Below, piece by piece: positions 16,322 to 24,449 of a DNA stretch of 64,000 bases. This stretch comes from an uncultured Clostridia bacterium (GTDB lineage: Bacteria; Bacillota; Clostridia; Christensenellales; Borkfalkiaceae). The position numbers and the translations under genes were made by a program. Numbering within the stretch: position 1 is the stretch's first letter; every line of letters starts with the position of its first letter. Location: NCBI GenBank assembly GCA_944368065.1, contig CALVWV010000033.1:1-64000 (forward strand), given 5' to 3'. The notes under the pieces are model-generated. The model was given only the letters and a program-made list of their open reading frames with translations. It searched no databases and was not told the origin of the DNA.

Positions 16322-17203
16322 TTACTTTTCGGAAGAATCCCCCTCCGCCTTTTTAACCTTTTTGGGGTTGACGGGCGGCTGAAGTTCGGGGTGCTTCATT
16401 CTCTTCTTGAACACGTACTTGTACAGGAAGAAGTAGCCGATTCCTAAAAGCACCATTATTATGCACCAGAACTGCGAGGGCGTAAGTCCGGGAATGAATC
16501 CGCCGCGGTCGTCGTCGCGGACGAACTCGATGAGGAAACGCCATACGCCGTAAGCTATGCAGTATACGCCGAAATTGCAGTTGAACTTGAACTTGAAGTA
16601 CAAAAGCGCCATCACAGCCGCAAGAAGGAACAGGAATATGCATTCGAAAAGCTGTGTGGGAATTACGGTGGTGTATTTGCCGTATGAGCGGGCAAACATA
16701 TAAAGTCCGTACCACGCGTCAGTTTCGGGACCGTGGCAGCAGCCTGCAAAAGTGCAGCCGAGCCTGCCGAAAGCGTGCGCTATTACTATGCCTATGGGGA
16801 TAAAAGGCAAAGCGTCGGTAAGACTTGCGTTCATGTTGTTCTGAAGCCACTTGACTTTTGTGCGGGGAGCTATGGCGTACACATATACATTATAGAACAA
16901 AAGGTAACTGCCTACGCCGCCGATAAGTCCGCCGAGGAAAGTCATGTTTCCGAAGTTGAAACCCGCCTTGGGGTTTTCTATATAGTCGTAAACCGACTGG
17001 AAGAGCATTGCAAAAACTATGCCTATGGCCGTTGCCACAATGCCTAAAAGCAACATTTTGTCGGTGCATTCTTCGTTGAAGTTTTTATATGAAAACGTCC
17101 ACAGAAGGAAGGCAAAGCAGGCGATAATGCCCACAGCCATGCACACGCCGTACGCATAGACATGTACTTCGCCTATGCTGAATAAGGGATTGGGGTACAT
17201 TTT
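16322..17203 (-). CDS. lgt: Prolipoprotein diacylglyceryl transferase (Lgt family)
   Basis: Transfers diacylglycerol to the lipobox Cys of prolipoproteins; an integral membrane protein with about seven helices. The Lgt signature region reads HAFGRLGCTFAGCCHG, a variant of HxxGRxGNFxNxE in which the usual Asn and Glu are replaced, as in many Clostridia. The C-terminal R-FLIEFVR-D set is kept. ATG at 17203 (MYPNPLFSIGEVHVYAYG) follows AAAGGAA and fits the family; an upstream in-frame start at 17296 lies in the promoter. The tail is Lys/Glu-rich. Confidence 0.87.
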   Translation of the reverse strand, partial: KMYPNPLFSIGEVHVYAYGVCMAVGIIACFAFLLWTFSYKNFNEECTDKMLLLGIVATAIGIVFAMLFQSVYDYIENPKAGFNFGNMTFLGGLIGGVGSYLLFYNVYVYAIAPRTKVKWLQNNMNASLTDALPFIPIGIVIAHAFGRLGCTFAGCCHGPETDAWYGLYMFARSYGKYTTVIPTQLFECIFLFLLAAVMALLYFKFKFNCNFGVYCIAYGVWRFLIEFVRDDDRGGFIPGLTPSQFWCIIMVLLGIGYFFLYKYVFKKRMKHPELQPPVNPKKVKKAEGDSSEK

Positions 17204-17266
17204 GTTTCCTTTATATTTTTTAAATTTACGGCGGCGCGGCAAAAATTCTGCACGCCGTCCTTGGAC

Positions 17267-17296
17267 ATTATACCCCACCGCGGCAAAACAAGTCAA
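17267..17296 (-). promoter_or_regulatory. Promoter of lgt
   Basis: TTGACT (17291-17296), 18-base spacer, TATAAT (17267-17272), leaving a leader of about 55 bases. Confidence 0.8.
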
Positions 17297-17344
17297 ACGT
17301 TATACCGTGAAAATTGCGTCATAAGAAAACTTTAGGGCAAAAGT

Positions 17345-19000
17345 TCAGGCAAGCATATTGTTTATTGCGGCAACAAGCGCCTTTACGGAGCTGGTTATGA
17401 TATCTTCGTCCACTCCCGCGCCCCAGTAATTTTTTCCGCCGCTTTCTATGCCGACATATGAGATAGCCTCTGAAGAAGAACGCCGCGTGAGCGCGTGCTC
17501 TTCATAATCGGTGAGAGTATATTCAGCATTGAGGAACTTTTTGAGCGCATTGGATACTGCGTTGAGGCGGCCGTTTCCTTCAGCCGTGACATCCGTCATT
17601 TTTCCGTCCTTGAGCACGGTTACCGTGGCAGTTATGCCGCCCGTCTGCTTATAGTGGCATTCAACCACATCGAACACTTTTCTGTTGTCCATAAAGCGCT
17701 CGCGGAAAATCCTGTATATTTCGTCAGCGTGCAACTCTTTATGCTGCTTGTCGGAAACATCCTTTGCGGCATAGCCCATAGCCTCTTTCATTCTGGCGGG
17801 CATGTTTATGCCGTGACTCTTCTGCAATACGTAGCCTACGCCGCCCTTGCCCGACTGCGAATTTATGCGAATGACGTCCGCGTCGTACTGTCTGCCGACG
17901 TCGTGGGGGTCTATGGGAAGATAGGGCACAGTCCAGTCTGTAAGATTGTTCTTTTCGCGCCACTCCATGCCCTTTGCGATTGCGTCCTGATGAGAACCGG
18001 AGAACGCCGCAAACACAAGCTCGCCCGCGTAAGGCTGGCGGGGATTTATGGCCATGCCCGTAAACGTGCGGTAAAGCGAGCATATGTAAGGCATATTTTC
18101 AAAGTTGAGGCAGGGGTCTACGCCCTGAGAGTACATGTTCATTGCGAGCGTTATTATGTCTACGTTGCCCGTGCGCTCGCCGTTGCCGAAAAGCGTGCCC
18201 TCTATTCTGTCCGCGCCTGCAAGCAACCCCATTTCGGCGGCGGCAACTCCGCAGCCGCGGTCGTTGTGCGGGTGCAGCGATATGATAACGTTTTCGCGGT
18301 ACTTTAAATTTTTATGGAAATACTCAACCTGCTGGGCATACACGTGCGGCATTGCATTTTCGACCGTGGCGGGCAGATTTACTACCGCCTTTCTTTCCTC
18401 GGTGGGCTGCCATACGTCGAGAACGGCGTTTACGACTTCCAGCGCGTACTCGGGCTCTGTGCCCGTAAACGATTCGGGAGAGTATTCGAAGCGGTAGTCT
18501 GCGCCCGCCTCCTCTGTGAGCTGCCTGAGAAGGCGCGCGCCGTCGGTGGCTATCTTCTTTATCGCGGCCTTATCCTTTCTGAACACCTGCTCCCTCTGCG
18601 CAACGGAAGTTGAATTGTAGACGTGCACGATAACGTTCTTTGCGCCCTTCACGGCTTCGAACGTCTTTCTGATTATATGCTCGCGCGCCTGCGTGAGAAC
18701 CTGTATGGTCACGTCGTCGGGTATTAAATTATCGTCTATGAGCTTCCTTAAAAAGTCGTACTCCGTTTCCGAAGCCGCGGGGAAACCTACCTCTATCTCC
18801 TTGAAGCCTATTTCGACGAGCAGTTTGAAAAACTCAACCTTTGTTTCGAGCGACATCGGCTCTATAAGGCTCTGGTTGCCGTCGCGCAGGTCTACCGAGC
18901 ACCATACGGGCGCTTTTTCAACCGCGTCTTTTTTTACCCAGTCGATGCACTCTGCGGGAGGAAGGAAATACTGTTTTGAATACTTTTTGTAATTTTTCAT
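17345..19000 (-). CDS. leuA: 2-isopropylmalate synthase, type 2
   Basis: First committed step of leucine synthesis: acetyl-CoA plus 2-oxoisovalerate. The 551-residue LeuA2 form has an HMGL-like TIM barrel with the metal motif VDLRDGNQSL (about 36-45) and HPHNDRGCGVAAAE (about 245-258), and a C-terminal allosteric LeuA dimer domain (about 430-551) for leucine feedback. AGAGGT lies 4 bases before the ATG. A Leu-type T-box leader precedes it, so expression should rise when tRNA-Leu is uncharged. No other leu genes are adjacent. Confidence 0.95.
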   Translation of the reverse strand: MKNYKKYSKQYFLPPAECIDWVKKDAVEKAPVWCSVDLRDGNQSLIEPMSLETKVEFFKLLVEIGFKEIEVGFPAASETEYDFLRKLIDDNLIPDDVTIQVLTQAREHIIRKTFEAVKGAKNVIVHVYNSTSVAQREQVFRKDKAAIKKIATDGARLLRQLTEEAGADYRFEYSPESFTGTEPEYALEVVNAVLDVWQPTEERKAVVNLPATVENAMPHVYAQQVEYFHKNLKYRENVIISLHPHNDRGCGVAAAEMGLLAGADRIEGTLFGNGERTGNVDIITLAMNMYSQGVDPCLNFENMPYICSLYRTFTGMAINPRQPYAGELVFAAFSGSHQDAIAKGMEWREKNNLTDWTVPYLPIDPHDVGRQYDADVIRINSQSGKGGVGYVLQKSHGINMPARMKEAMGYAAKDVSDKQHKELHADEIYRIFRERFMDNRKVFDVVECHYKQTGGITATVTVLKDGKMTDVTAEGNGRLNAVSNALKKFLNAEYTLTDYEEHALTRRSSSEAISYVGIESGGKNYWGAGVDEDIITSSVKALVAAINNMLA

Positions 19001-19040
19001 GGATACCTCTTTTTATCTCGCCGCACATTCGGCGGACTTT

Positions 19041-19332
19041 AAAAAAACGGCACGGACGTCTTAAAGAGACGCCGTGCCGCGTGGTACCACTCTTCTTCAC
19101 AGCCGAAGCTGCCTTACAGGTGCGTTCACACCCCTTCCGTTATACGGCGGAGAAACCGTCTTTGCCTACTTTGTTTTCAGCAAAGCTGCTCTGCGGCGAG
19201 TTCGCTGCGCCCCTTCGTTTATCTTGCACCGACCGATAAATCTCTGAACCAGAAAGCACGGTTACTGTTCCGCTTCACTGCATTATAAATATTGCGTCCG
19301 AAAAAATTTTTCGCACTCTTCGGACTTAAATT
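19041..19332 (-). promoter_or_regulatory. T-box riboswitch upstream of leuA (Leu specifier CTC)
   Basis: The minus strand carries the T-box sequence AGTGGTACCACGCGG (19077-19091) followed by a terminator stem with GTGCCG-TTTTTTT (19041-19079). In the specifier loop, GCGAA-CTC-GCC puts the Leu codon CTC at 19198-19200. The T-box bulge reads TGGT, which pairs with NCCA when the discriminator is A, as in tRNA-Leu. Uncharged tRNA-Leu would allow readthrough into leuA. Confidence 0.9.
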
Positions 19333-19338
19333 TTATTT

Positions 19339-19367
19339 ATTATAACATATGCCTGCAAAAAAATCAA
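19339..19367 (-). promoter_or_regulatory. Promoter of the leuA T-box transcript
   Basis: TTGATT (19362-19367), 17-base spacer, TATAAT (19339-19344). Confidence 0.8.
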
Positions 19368-19404
19368 GTGGTTTTTTAATTTTGCGGCAATATGCACAAC
19401 AGGC

Positions 19405-20097
19405 TCAGCCTTCGTGCATATGAAGTCCCGCCGACGCGGGGGAATAAAGTTCGAATTCCTGGTCTATGTCGAACTCGGAATCGTCGTCAAACGCGGCGAG
19501 CTTGGAGATTGAAACCTCGTAGGCGGTCATGGTTACGAACGTGCCGTCCTCCTGCTTTTTCTGGTACTCCCTGCTCTGTATCCTGCCGGAAAGGGCAATT
19601 TTATCGCCCACTGCAAGATTTTTTACAAACCGCGCGTTTCTGCCCCACGCTATTGCGGGAATGTAGTCGGACTTGTTGTAAGAGCGGTTGACCGCGACCA
19701 AAAGGTCGGCTATTTCCCTGTTGAAAGGCGTGGTGCGGTAGACGGGCGGCTTGCAGATGTAACCCGAAAGCACTATGCTGTTGGGGTTTTTGCCCTGCGG
19801 CGCGGGGAAAATTTCGCGCACGAAGACGGTGAGCATAAGCCTCGAGCGGCCGCCTTCGAGCTTGTTGTAAGAGCGGAACTGGCCGAGCGCGCTTATGAAC
19901 GAACCTACTTTCATGTCTTCGGTCATTATCCTTTCCGACACGGTTACGGGAAGAATGTCCGCCTGACCCGAAAGCCTTAACACCTTTATGAAAAATTCGT
20001 AAAACGCTTCGCCGAACACCTCGTGCGAGAACTGCGCTTCAGAAATTATTTCGCCGTAAACGTAAACCCTGTTGTTCTTTTCTGTGTTGTAATTCAT
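19405..20097 (-). CDS. Single-stranded DNA-binding protein with two OB folds
   Basis: A 230-residue protein with two SSB-like OB folds: residues about 8-100 (NRVYVYGEIISEAQF) and about 103-200 (NSIVLSGYICKPPVYRTTPF, DYIPAIAWGRNARFVKNL, GDKIALSGRIQSREYQKK). The second fold carries the better SSB signature. The acidic C-terminus (DDDSEFDID) precedes a short extra tail, unlike the usual terminal DDDIPF. AGGAGG lies 6 bases before the ATG. It follows pdaB by 40 bases. Likely a nucleoid or repair SSB of the duplicated clostridial type. Confidence 0.85.
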   Translation of the reverse strand: MNYNTEKNNRVYVYGEIISEAQFSHEVFGEAFYEFFIKVLRLSGQADILPVTVSERIMTEDMKVGSFISALGQFRSYNKLEGGRSRLMLTVFVREIFPAPQGKNPNSIVLSGYICKPPVYRTTPFNREIADLLVAVNRSYNKSDYIPAIAWGRNARFVKNLAVGDKIALSGRIQSREYQKKQEDGTFVTMTAYEVSISKLAAFDDDSEFDIDQEFELYSPASAGLHMHEG

Positions 20098-20137
20098 CCT
20101 ATGCCTCCTGAAAGTTTTTCTTTTATTTTTAAGATTT

Positions 20138-20902
20138 TCATGCGGTCGGCTGCTGCCTGCCGTTTGCGTCTATGATGTAATTCTGTCTGTAAATGAGCTC
20201 GCCGACGGGCACAAAAGTATAGCCGCGCTCCTTCAGAGTCTGCAAAATTACGGGCACGGCTTCCGCCGTATGAAGTCCGTTGTTGTGCATGAGAATTACA
20301 GAGCCGCTTTTGACGCGCGAAGTTACCCTCGTCACGATTTCGTTTGCGGAAAGGTCCTTCCAGTCGAGGCTGTCTACGTCCCACTGAATAGTGTAATAGC
20401 CGTCCTTTTCCGCAGTTTTTACAAGCTCGTCGTCATAGTCGCCGTACGGCGCGCGGAACAAATCAACCTTTTTGCCCGTAACGGCTTCAATCGCTGCGGA
20501 AGAACTTTCAAGCTCGGCAGATATCTGCGAGGCTGAAAGCTTTGACATATACGAATGGGTTTTTGAGTGAGTGCCTATCTCGTTTCCCGCATCTGAAATC
20601 TTTTTCACGTAATCGGGGTACTTTTCAGTCCAGAACTGCACCATGAAAAAAGTTGCCCTGACATTCTGCCCGGCGAGCGCTTCAAGTATACCGTCCGTGT
20701 GGTCTGTTCCCCAGGCGCAGTCGAAGGTGATGCTTATATATTTATCTTCCCTGCCCACGCTGTATATGGGTATCTTACGCGGAGTGCCGCCGAAGTAGAC
20801 GGCATACGCGCCGCTCGTGTATACGAGCACGGAAAGAACGGCGACAAGAACTGCCGCCACCGCCGAAAGAATTAAATTTTTTAACCTGAATACAGTCGCC
20901 AA
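20138..20902 (-). CDS. pdaB: Polysaccharide deacetylase, PdaB type (sporulation)
   Basis: An N-terminal membrane anchor (about 8-33) and a NodB carbohydrate deacetylase domain (about 55-245). Motifs: TFDCAWGTDHTD (the PdaB-type variant of TFDDG), HSKTHSYM for metal-binding His, RAPYGDYD, and ILMHNNGLHTAEAVP. PdaB is needed for spore-cortex maintenance in Bacillus. The start is a TTG with AGGAG upstream. It leads a pair with ssb. Confidence 0.87.
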   Translation of the reverse strand: MATVFRLKNLILSAVAAVLVAVLSVLVYTSGAYAVYFGGTPRKIPIYSVGREDKYISITFDCAWGTDHTDGILEALAGQNVRATFFMVQFWTEKYPDYVKKISDAGNEIGTHSKTHSYMSKLSASQISAELESSSAAIEAVTGKKVDLFRAPYGDYDDELVKTAEKDGYYTIQWDVDSLDWKDLSANEIVTRVTSRVKSGSVILMHNNGLHTAEAVPVILQTLKERGYTFVPVGELIYRQNYIIDANGRQQPTA

Positions 20903-21070
20903 AACAACTTTTCTCCTATAATACCTTACCTGCGCAGACGTTTTTTAAAGGCTTTTGCGTTTTGCTGGCGCTTAAGGTCGAAAACGACTTTGCCCGCGCG
21001 CCCTTTCTTTAAGGCTCTGAACTTGTTTAATATAGATTATTTACGTAAAGGCGCACATATGACAGCACAG

Positions 21071-21108
21071 AAAAAAACTCCCCGCATACATCGCTGTATG
21101 CGGGGAGT
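21071..21108 (-). terminator. Terminator of aspS-gatCAB
   Basis: A 13-bp stem ACTCCCCGCATAC/GTATGCGGGGAGT with loop ATCGCT, followed on the minus strand by TTTTTT, 20 bases after gatB. The rest of the pdaB-gatB gap (20903-21070) shows no gene. Confidence 0.88.
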
Positions 21109-21127
21109 TTATGAGACTACAAAAAAG

Positions 21128-22543
21128 TTATTCTGAAAGTATTTTTCTTAAAATTGCGTCGGCGCGCTTTATATCCGCCTTGCCGCCGCTTGCGCGCTTT
21201 ATATAACCGTAAAAACTGCCTATCGCCTTCTGCTTGCCGCCGCGGAAGTCAGCCGCAGCCGCGGGATTTTCTTCAACGGCCTTTCTGCACAGTGCTTCGA
21301 GCTCGTCATCGGAAACGCCGGCGAGGTCCTGCTCCGTGATGTAATCGTCCACACAGCCGCCCTCTTTAAGCATTTTTGAAAGAGTCATCTGCGCGAGTGT
21401 GACATTTATTTTGCCTTCGTCGGCATACCTGACAAGCTTAGCCATATCTTCCGCCGAAACGCCCGCATTGAACTCTTCCTTCTCTTCCTCTGTGGAAAGC
21501 GACGAATAGATAGTTCCCGTGATGAGGTTCGCCGTATTCTTTGCGCCCGCGCCGAGCGAAAGGCATTTTTCAAAGAAGTCGCACACGGCTTTGTACTTAT
21601 ACAAAAGCCCCGCCGTCTGCGCGCTCAGCCCGAGAACGCCTGTGTAACGCCTGTACTTATCTATCGGTAATTCGGGCATATGTGCCGCCGTTTCATCAAT
21701 TTTTGACTGCGGGATTATTATTGCGGGAAGGTCGGGTTCGGGGAAATAGCGGTAATCCTGCGCGTCCTCTTTGGTGCGCATGACGTACGTTTCGCCCGTG
21801 TTTTCATCGTAGCGGAGAGTCGCCTGCTCAACCTCGCCGCCCCCGTCAAGAATTTCCGCCTGACGGCGCGCTTCGTAAGCCATAGCCTTTTCAATGAAAC
21901 TTACGGAGTTCATATTCTTGATTTCCGTGCGCGTGCCGAGTTTGTCGCTACCCTCGGGCGTGAGCGATATATTGACGTCGCAGCGCATGGAACCTTCCTG
22001 CATTTTGCAGTCGGAAACGCCGATATAGCGCATTATGAGCTGAAGTTTTTCAACGTACTCCCTTGCCTCTTCGGGCGAGGATATGTCCGGTTCGGAAACT
22101 ATTTCTATAAGCGCCACGCCGCCGCGGTTGTAGTCTATATAGGTATAGCCGCGCTCGTGCACGAGTTTGCCCGCGTCTTCCTCTATGTGAATGCGCGTGA
22201 GCCTTATTTTTTTGCCGCTGTCCAGCTCGACATAACCGTTTTCGCACAGCGGTTTATCGAACTGAGATATCTGATATGCCTTGGGTAGGTCGGGATAGCA
22301 GTAGTTCTTGCGGTCGAGGTGGGTAGTAGTATTTATTGTGCAATGCGTAGCCAGTCCCGCGCGTATTGCAAATTCCACCACCCTTTTATTGAGCACGGGG
22401 AGGGAGCCCGGTTGGCCGGTGCATACGGGGCAGCAGTGGGTGTTCGGCATAGCGCCGAATTTTGTGGAGCAACCGCAGAAAATTTTTGTTGCCGTTGCAA
22501 GCTCCACATGCGTTTCAAAGCCTGATACTATGCGGTATTTCAT
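21128..22543 (-). CDS. gatB: Asp-tRNA(Asn)/Glu-tRNA(Gln) amidotransferase subunit B
   Basis: Binds the misacylated tRNA and activates the Asp or Glu side chain with ATP in GatCAB. Residues 1-290 form the cradle/kinase domain (GFETHVELATATKIFCGCS, CPVCTGQPGSLPVLN with zinc-type Cys, LDRKNYCYPDLPKAYQISQ), followed by the helical and YqeY-like tail (about 325-471) that contacts tRNA. ATG at 22543 follows AGAGGT and overlaps the gatA stop by 4 bases. Confidence 0.96.
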   Translation of the reverse strand: MKYRIVSGFETHVELATATKIFCGCSTKFGAMPNTHCCPVCTGQPGSLPVLNKRVVEFAIRAGLATHCTINTTTHLDRKNYCYPDLPKAYQISQFDKPLCENGYVELDSGKKIRLTRIHIEEDAGKLVHERGYTYIDYNRGGVALIEIVSEPDISSPEEAREYVEKLQLIMRYIGVSDCKMQEGSMRCDVNISLTPEGSDKLGTRTEIKNMNSVSFIEKAMAYEARRQAEILDGGGEVEQATLRYDENTGETYVMRTKEDAQDYRYFPEPDLPAIIIPQSKIDETAAHMPELPIDKYRRYTGVLGLSAQTAGLLYKYKAVCDFFEKCLSLGAGAKNTANLITGTIYSSLSTEEEKEEFNAGVSAEDMAKLVRYADEGKINVTLAQMTLSKMLKEGGCVDDYITEQDLAGVSDDELEALCRKAVEENPAAAADFRGGKQKAIGSFYGYIKRASGGKADIKRADAILRKILSE

Positions 22544-23991
22544 AACTGCACCTCTTTGCACAAAGGCACTTTAACGCACGCTTCCCTTTCGAAAAAGTAT
22601 GCGGAAGAAAGCACTCGGCCGTCATCGAATCTTCTGCCTATTATCTGAAGTCCGACGGGCAATCCTTCTTTGGTTACTGCGCAAGGAAGGGAAATTGCGG
22701 GGAGCCTTGCTATGTTTACGGGCACCGTGCATACGTCTGCAAGGTAAGCCTGAACGGAACTTGCGCTTCTGCCGCCGATATCGAACGCCGTTGTGGGCGC
22801 GACAGGCGTCAAAAGCACGTCGCAATCCTTGAAAATTTCGTCAAATTCAGCCGTTATGCGCTCGCGCAGAAGGCAGGCTTTTTTATAATACGCATCATAA
22901 TAACCGCTGGATAACACGTACGTGCCAAGCATTATGCGCCTTTTAACTTCCTTGCCGAAACCAAGAGTTCTTGTCTTTACAATCATTTCGTCTATATCGC
23001 CGTAATCTTTGGCGCGGAAGCCGTAGCGTATGCCGTCGTATCTGCCGAGATTGGAAGAAGCTTCGGCGCAGCATAAAATATAATACACCGAAAGCGCAAC
23101 TTTCATTGCGGGAAACTTTACCTTTTTAATCTTTGCACCTGCGCGTTCGTAAAGGCATATTGCCGCCTCAATTGACTTTTTGACTTCTTCGTCCACGCCT
23201 TCGGAGAAGAACTCTTCGGGCACGCCTATTTTAAGTCCTTTAACGTCACCGTCAAGTTTTGTAACTCCATCTGCCGTGGGACAGGAAGTGCTGTCGCGCC
23301 TGTCCTGTCCGCGGATTGCGTCGTAAATTATTGCGGCGTCCTCGACGCTGTCCGCGAGCGGGCCAATCTGGTCGAGAGAAGACGCGTAAGCAATGAGCCC
23401 GTAGCGCGATACCGCGCCATACGTGGGTTTGAACCCCACTGCGCCGCAGAACGATGCGGGCTGTCTTACCGAACCGCCCGTATCGGAGCCTAAAGAATAT
23501 GCCGCGATGTCGGCCTTTACAGCCGCCGCAGAGCCGCCCGACGAGCCGCCCGTGACTTTTGATAAATTTACAGGGTTTTTAGGCGCGCCGTAATAGGAAG
23601 TTTCGGACGAAGAGCCCATGGCAAATTCGTCCATATTGGTTTTACCGAGCAGAACGGCGCCTACAGACTTAAGTTTCTGCCATACTGTTGCGTCGTAATA
23701 AGGTTTGAACCCCTCCAACATATGCGAACAGCACGTCGTTTCTATTCCGTCCGTGCAGATGTTGTCCTTGAGGGCGAAAGGTATGCCCGTCAGCGCGCCC
23801 GCCTTGCCCTGTTTTATAAGAGCGTCGGCATATTCCGCGCCGCGGATTGCTTCGTCAAACGTCTTTAAAACGTACGCATTGAGCAAAGGATTAATCTTTT
23901 CGATGCGGGATATATAGCGGCGAGTGAGCTCCGCCGAGGATATTTCGCCTTTTTTCAGCATATCTGAAAGTGTTTTTATTCTTCCGCTCAT
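22540..23991 (-). CDS. gatA: Asp-tRNA(Asn)/Glu-tRNA(Gln) amidotransferase subunit A
   Basis: Amidase-signature enzyme that makes ammonia from Gln or Asn for GatB. The Ser-cisSer-Lys triad is visible: Lys in PFALKDNICTDG, the Gly/Ser-rich KVTGGSSGGSAAAVKA, and SLGSDTGGSVRQPAS. The start is ATG at 23991 (MSGRIKTLSDML) behind AGAGGGTGGTG, overlapping the gatC stop by 4 bases; longer readings only translate gatC out of frame. About 484 residues, the family size. Confidence 0.96.
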   Translation of the reverse strand: MSGRIKTLSDMLKKGEISSAELTRRYISRIEKINPLLNAYVLKTFDEAIRGAEYADALIKQGKAGALTGIPFALKDNICTDGIETTCCSHMLEGFKPYYDATVWQKLKSVGAVLLGKTNMDEFAMGSSSETSYYGAPKNPVNLSKVTGGSSGGSAAAVKADIAAYSLGSDTGGSVRQPASFCGAVGFKPTYGAVSRYGLIAYASSLDQIGPLADSVEDAAIIYDAIRGQDRRDSTSCPTADGVTKLDGDVKGLKIGVPEEFFSEGVDEEVKKSIEAAICLYERAGAKIKKVKFPAMKVALSVYYILCCAEASSNLGRYDGIRYGFRAKDYGDIDEMIVKTRTLGFGKEVKRRIMLGTYVLSSGYYDAYYKKACLLRERITAEFDEIFKDCDVLLTPVAPTTAFDIGGRSASSVQAYLADVCTVPVNIARLPAISLPCAVTKEGLPVGLQIIGRRFDDGRVLSSAYFFEREACVKVPLCKEVQL

Positions 23992-24281
23992 TTCACCACC
24001 CTCTTTACGGCAAAATAGCCGCGTTCGCCGTGAACGTTGGAAAGTATTTTTTCGTTGGGAAGGCTTTCTTCCACGACGTCTTCGCGCAGATCCTTCCACT
24101 CCGTCTGCATCGAGCCTACTTCGCGTATGCTTGAGGTATCTCCGCCGATTTCGGAATTTATGCCGTCGCAGAACTCTATCATCTCTTCAAAACCGCTTTT
24201 AAAACCCGCAAGCTCTTCCTCCGAAAATTCAAGGCGGGAAAGCTTTGCCAGAGTTTTAAGCTCTTTTTCGGTAATTGCCAT
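23988..24281 (-). CDS. gatC: Asp-tRNA(Asn)/Glu-tRNA(Gln) amidotransferase subunit C
   Basis: The small stabilising subunit that wraps GatA and GatB (97 residues from MAITEKELKTLAKL). The helical N-terminus, LSRLEFSEEELAGF and the C-terminal LREDVV region are typical. The start is ATG at 24281, 7 bases after GAGGGG. The gap to aspS (168 bases) holds a GC hairpin, a candidate internal promoter and an inverted repeat. Confidence 0.94.
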   Translation of the reverse strand: MAITEKELKTLAKLSRLEFSEEELAGFKSGFEEMIEFCDGINSEIGGDTSSIREVGSMQTEWKDLREDVVEESLPNEKILSNVHGERGYFAVKRVVK

Positions 24282-24299
24282 ATATGTGCCCCTCAATTT

Positions 24300-24331
24300 G
24301 CGCAGAACACTGACTCTATTTAATTCTGCGC
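24300..24331 (-). promoter_or_regulatory. Inverted repeat just upstream of the gatC ribosome binding site
   Basis: GCGCAGAA (24300-24307) and TTCTGCGC (24324-24331), a perfect 8-bp dyad with a 16-base centre, lying between a candidate promoter and gatC. Operator or mRNA hairpin; function unknown. Confidence 0.4.
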
Positions 24332-24337
24332 ATATAT

Positions 24338-24367
24338 ATTTTACTATGCAGCGGCGTTATTTGTAAA
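24338..24367 (-). promoter_or_regulatory. Candidate internal promoter for gatCAB
   Basis: TTTACA (24362-24367), 18-base spacer, TAAAAT (24338-24343). It would let gatCAB be made apart from aspS. Confidence 0.4.
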
Positions 24368-24380
24368 GCTTATTTTACCT

Positions 24381-24417
24381 GTTGCGGCGCGCGGAACTTT
24401 TCTCCGCGCGCCGCAAC
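24381..24417 (-). other. GC-rich hairpin in the aspS-gatC gap, without a T run
   Basis: A 15-bp stem GTTGCGGCGCGCGGA paired with its complement. No T tract follows on the minus strand, so it is more likely an mRNA processing or stability element than a terminator. Confidence 0.5.
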
Positions 24418-24449
24418 TTATAGCTTTTCAGGTCACGCCATAATTCAAA

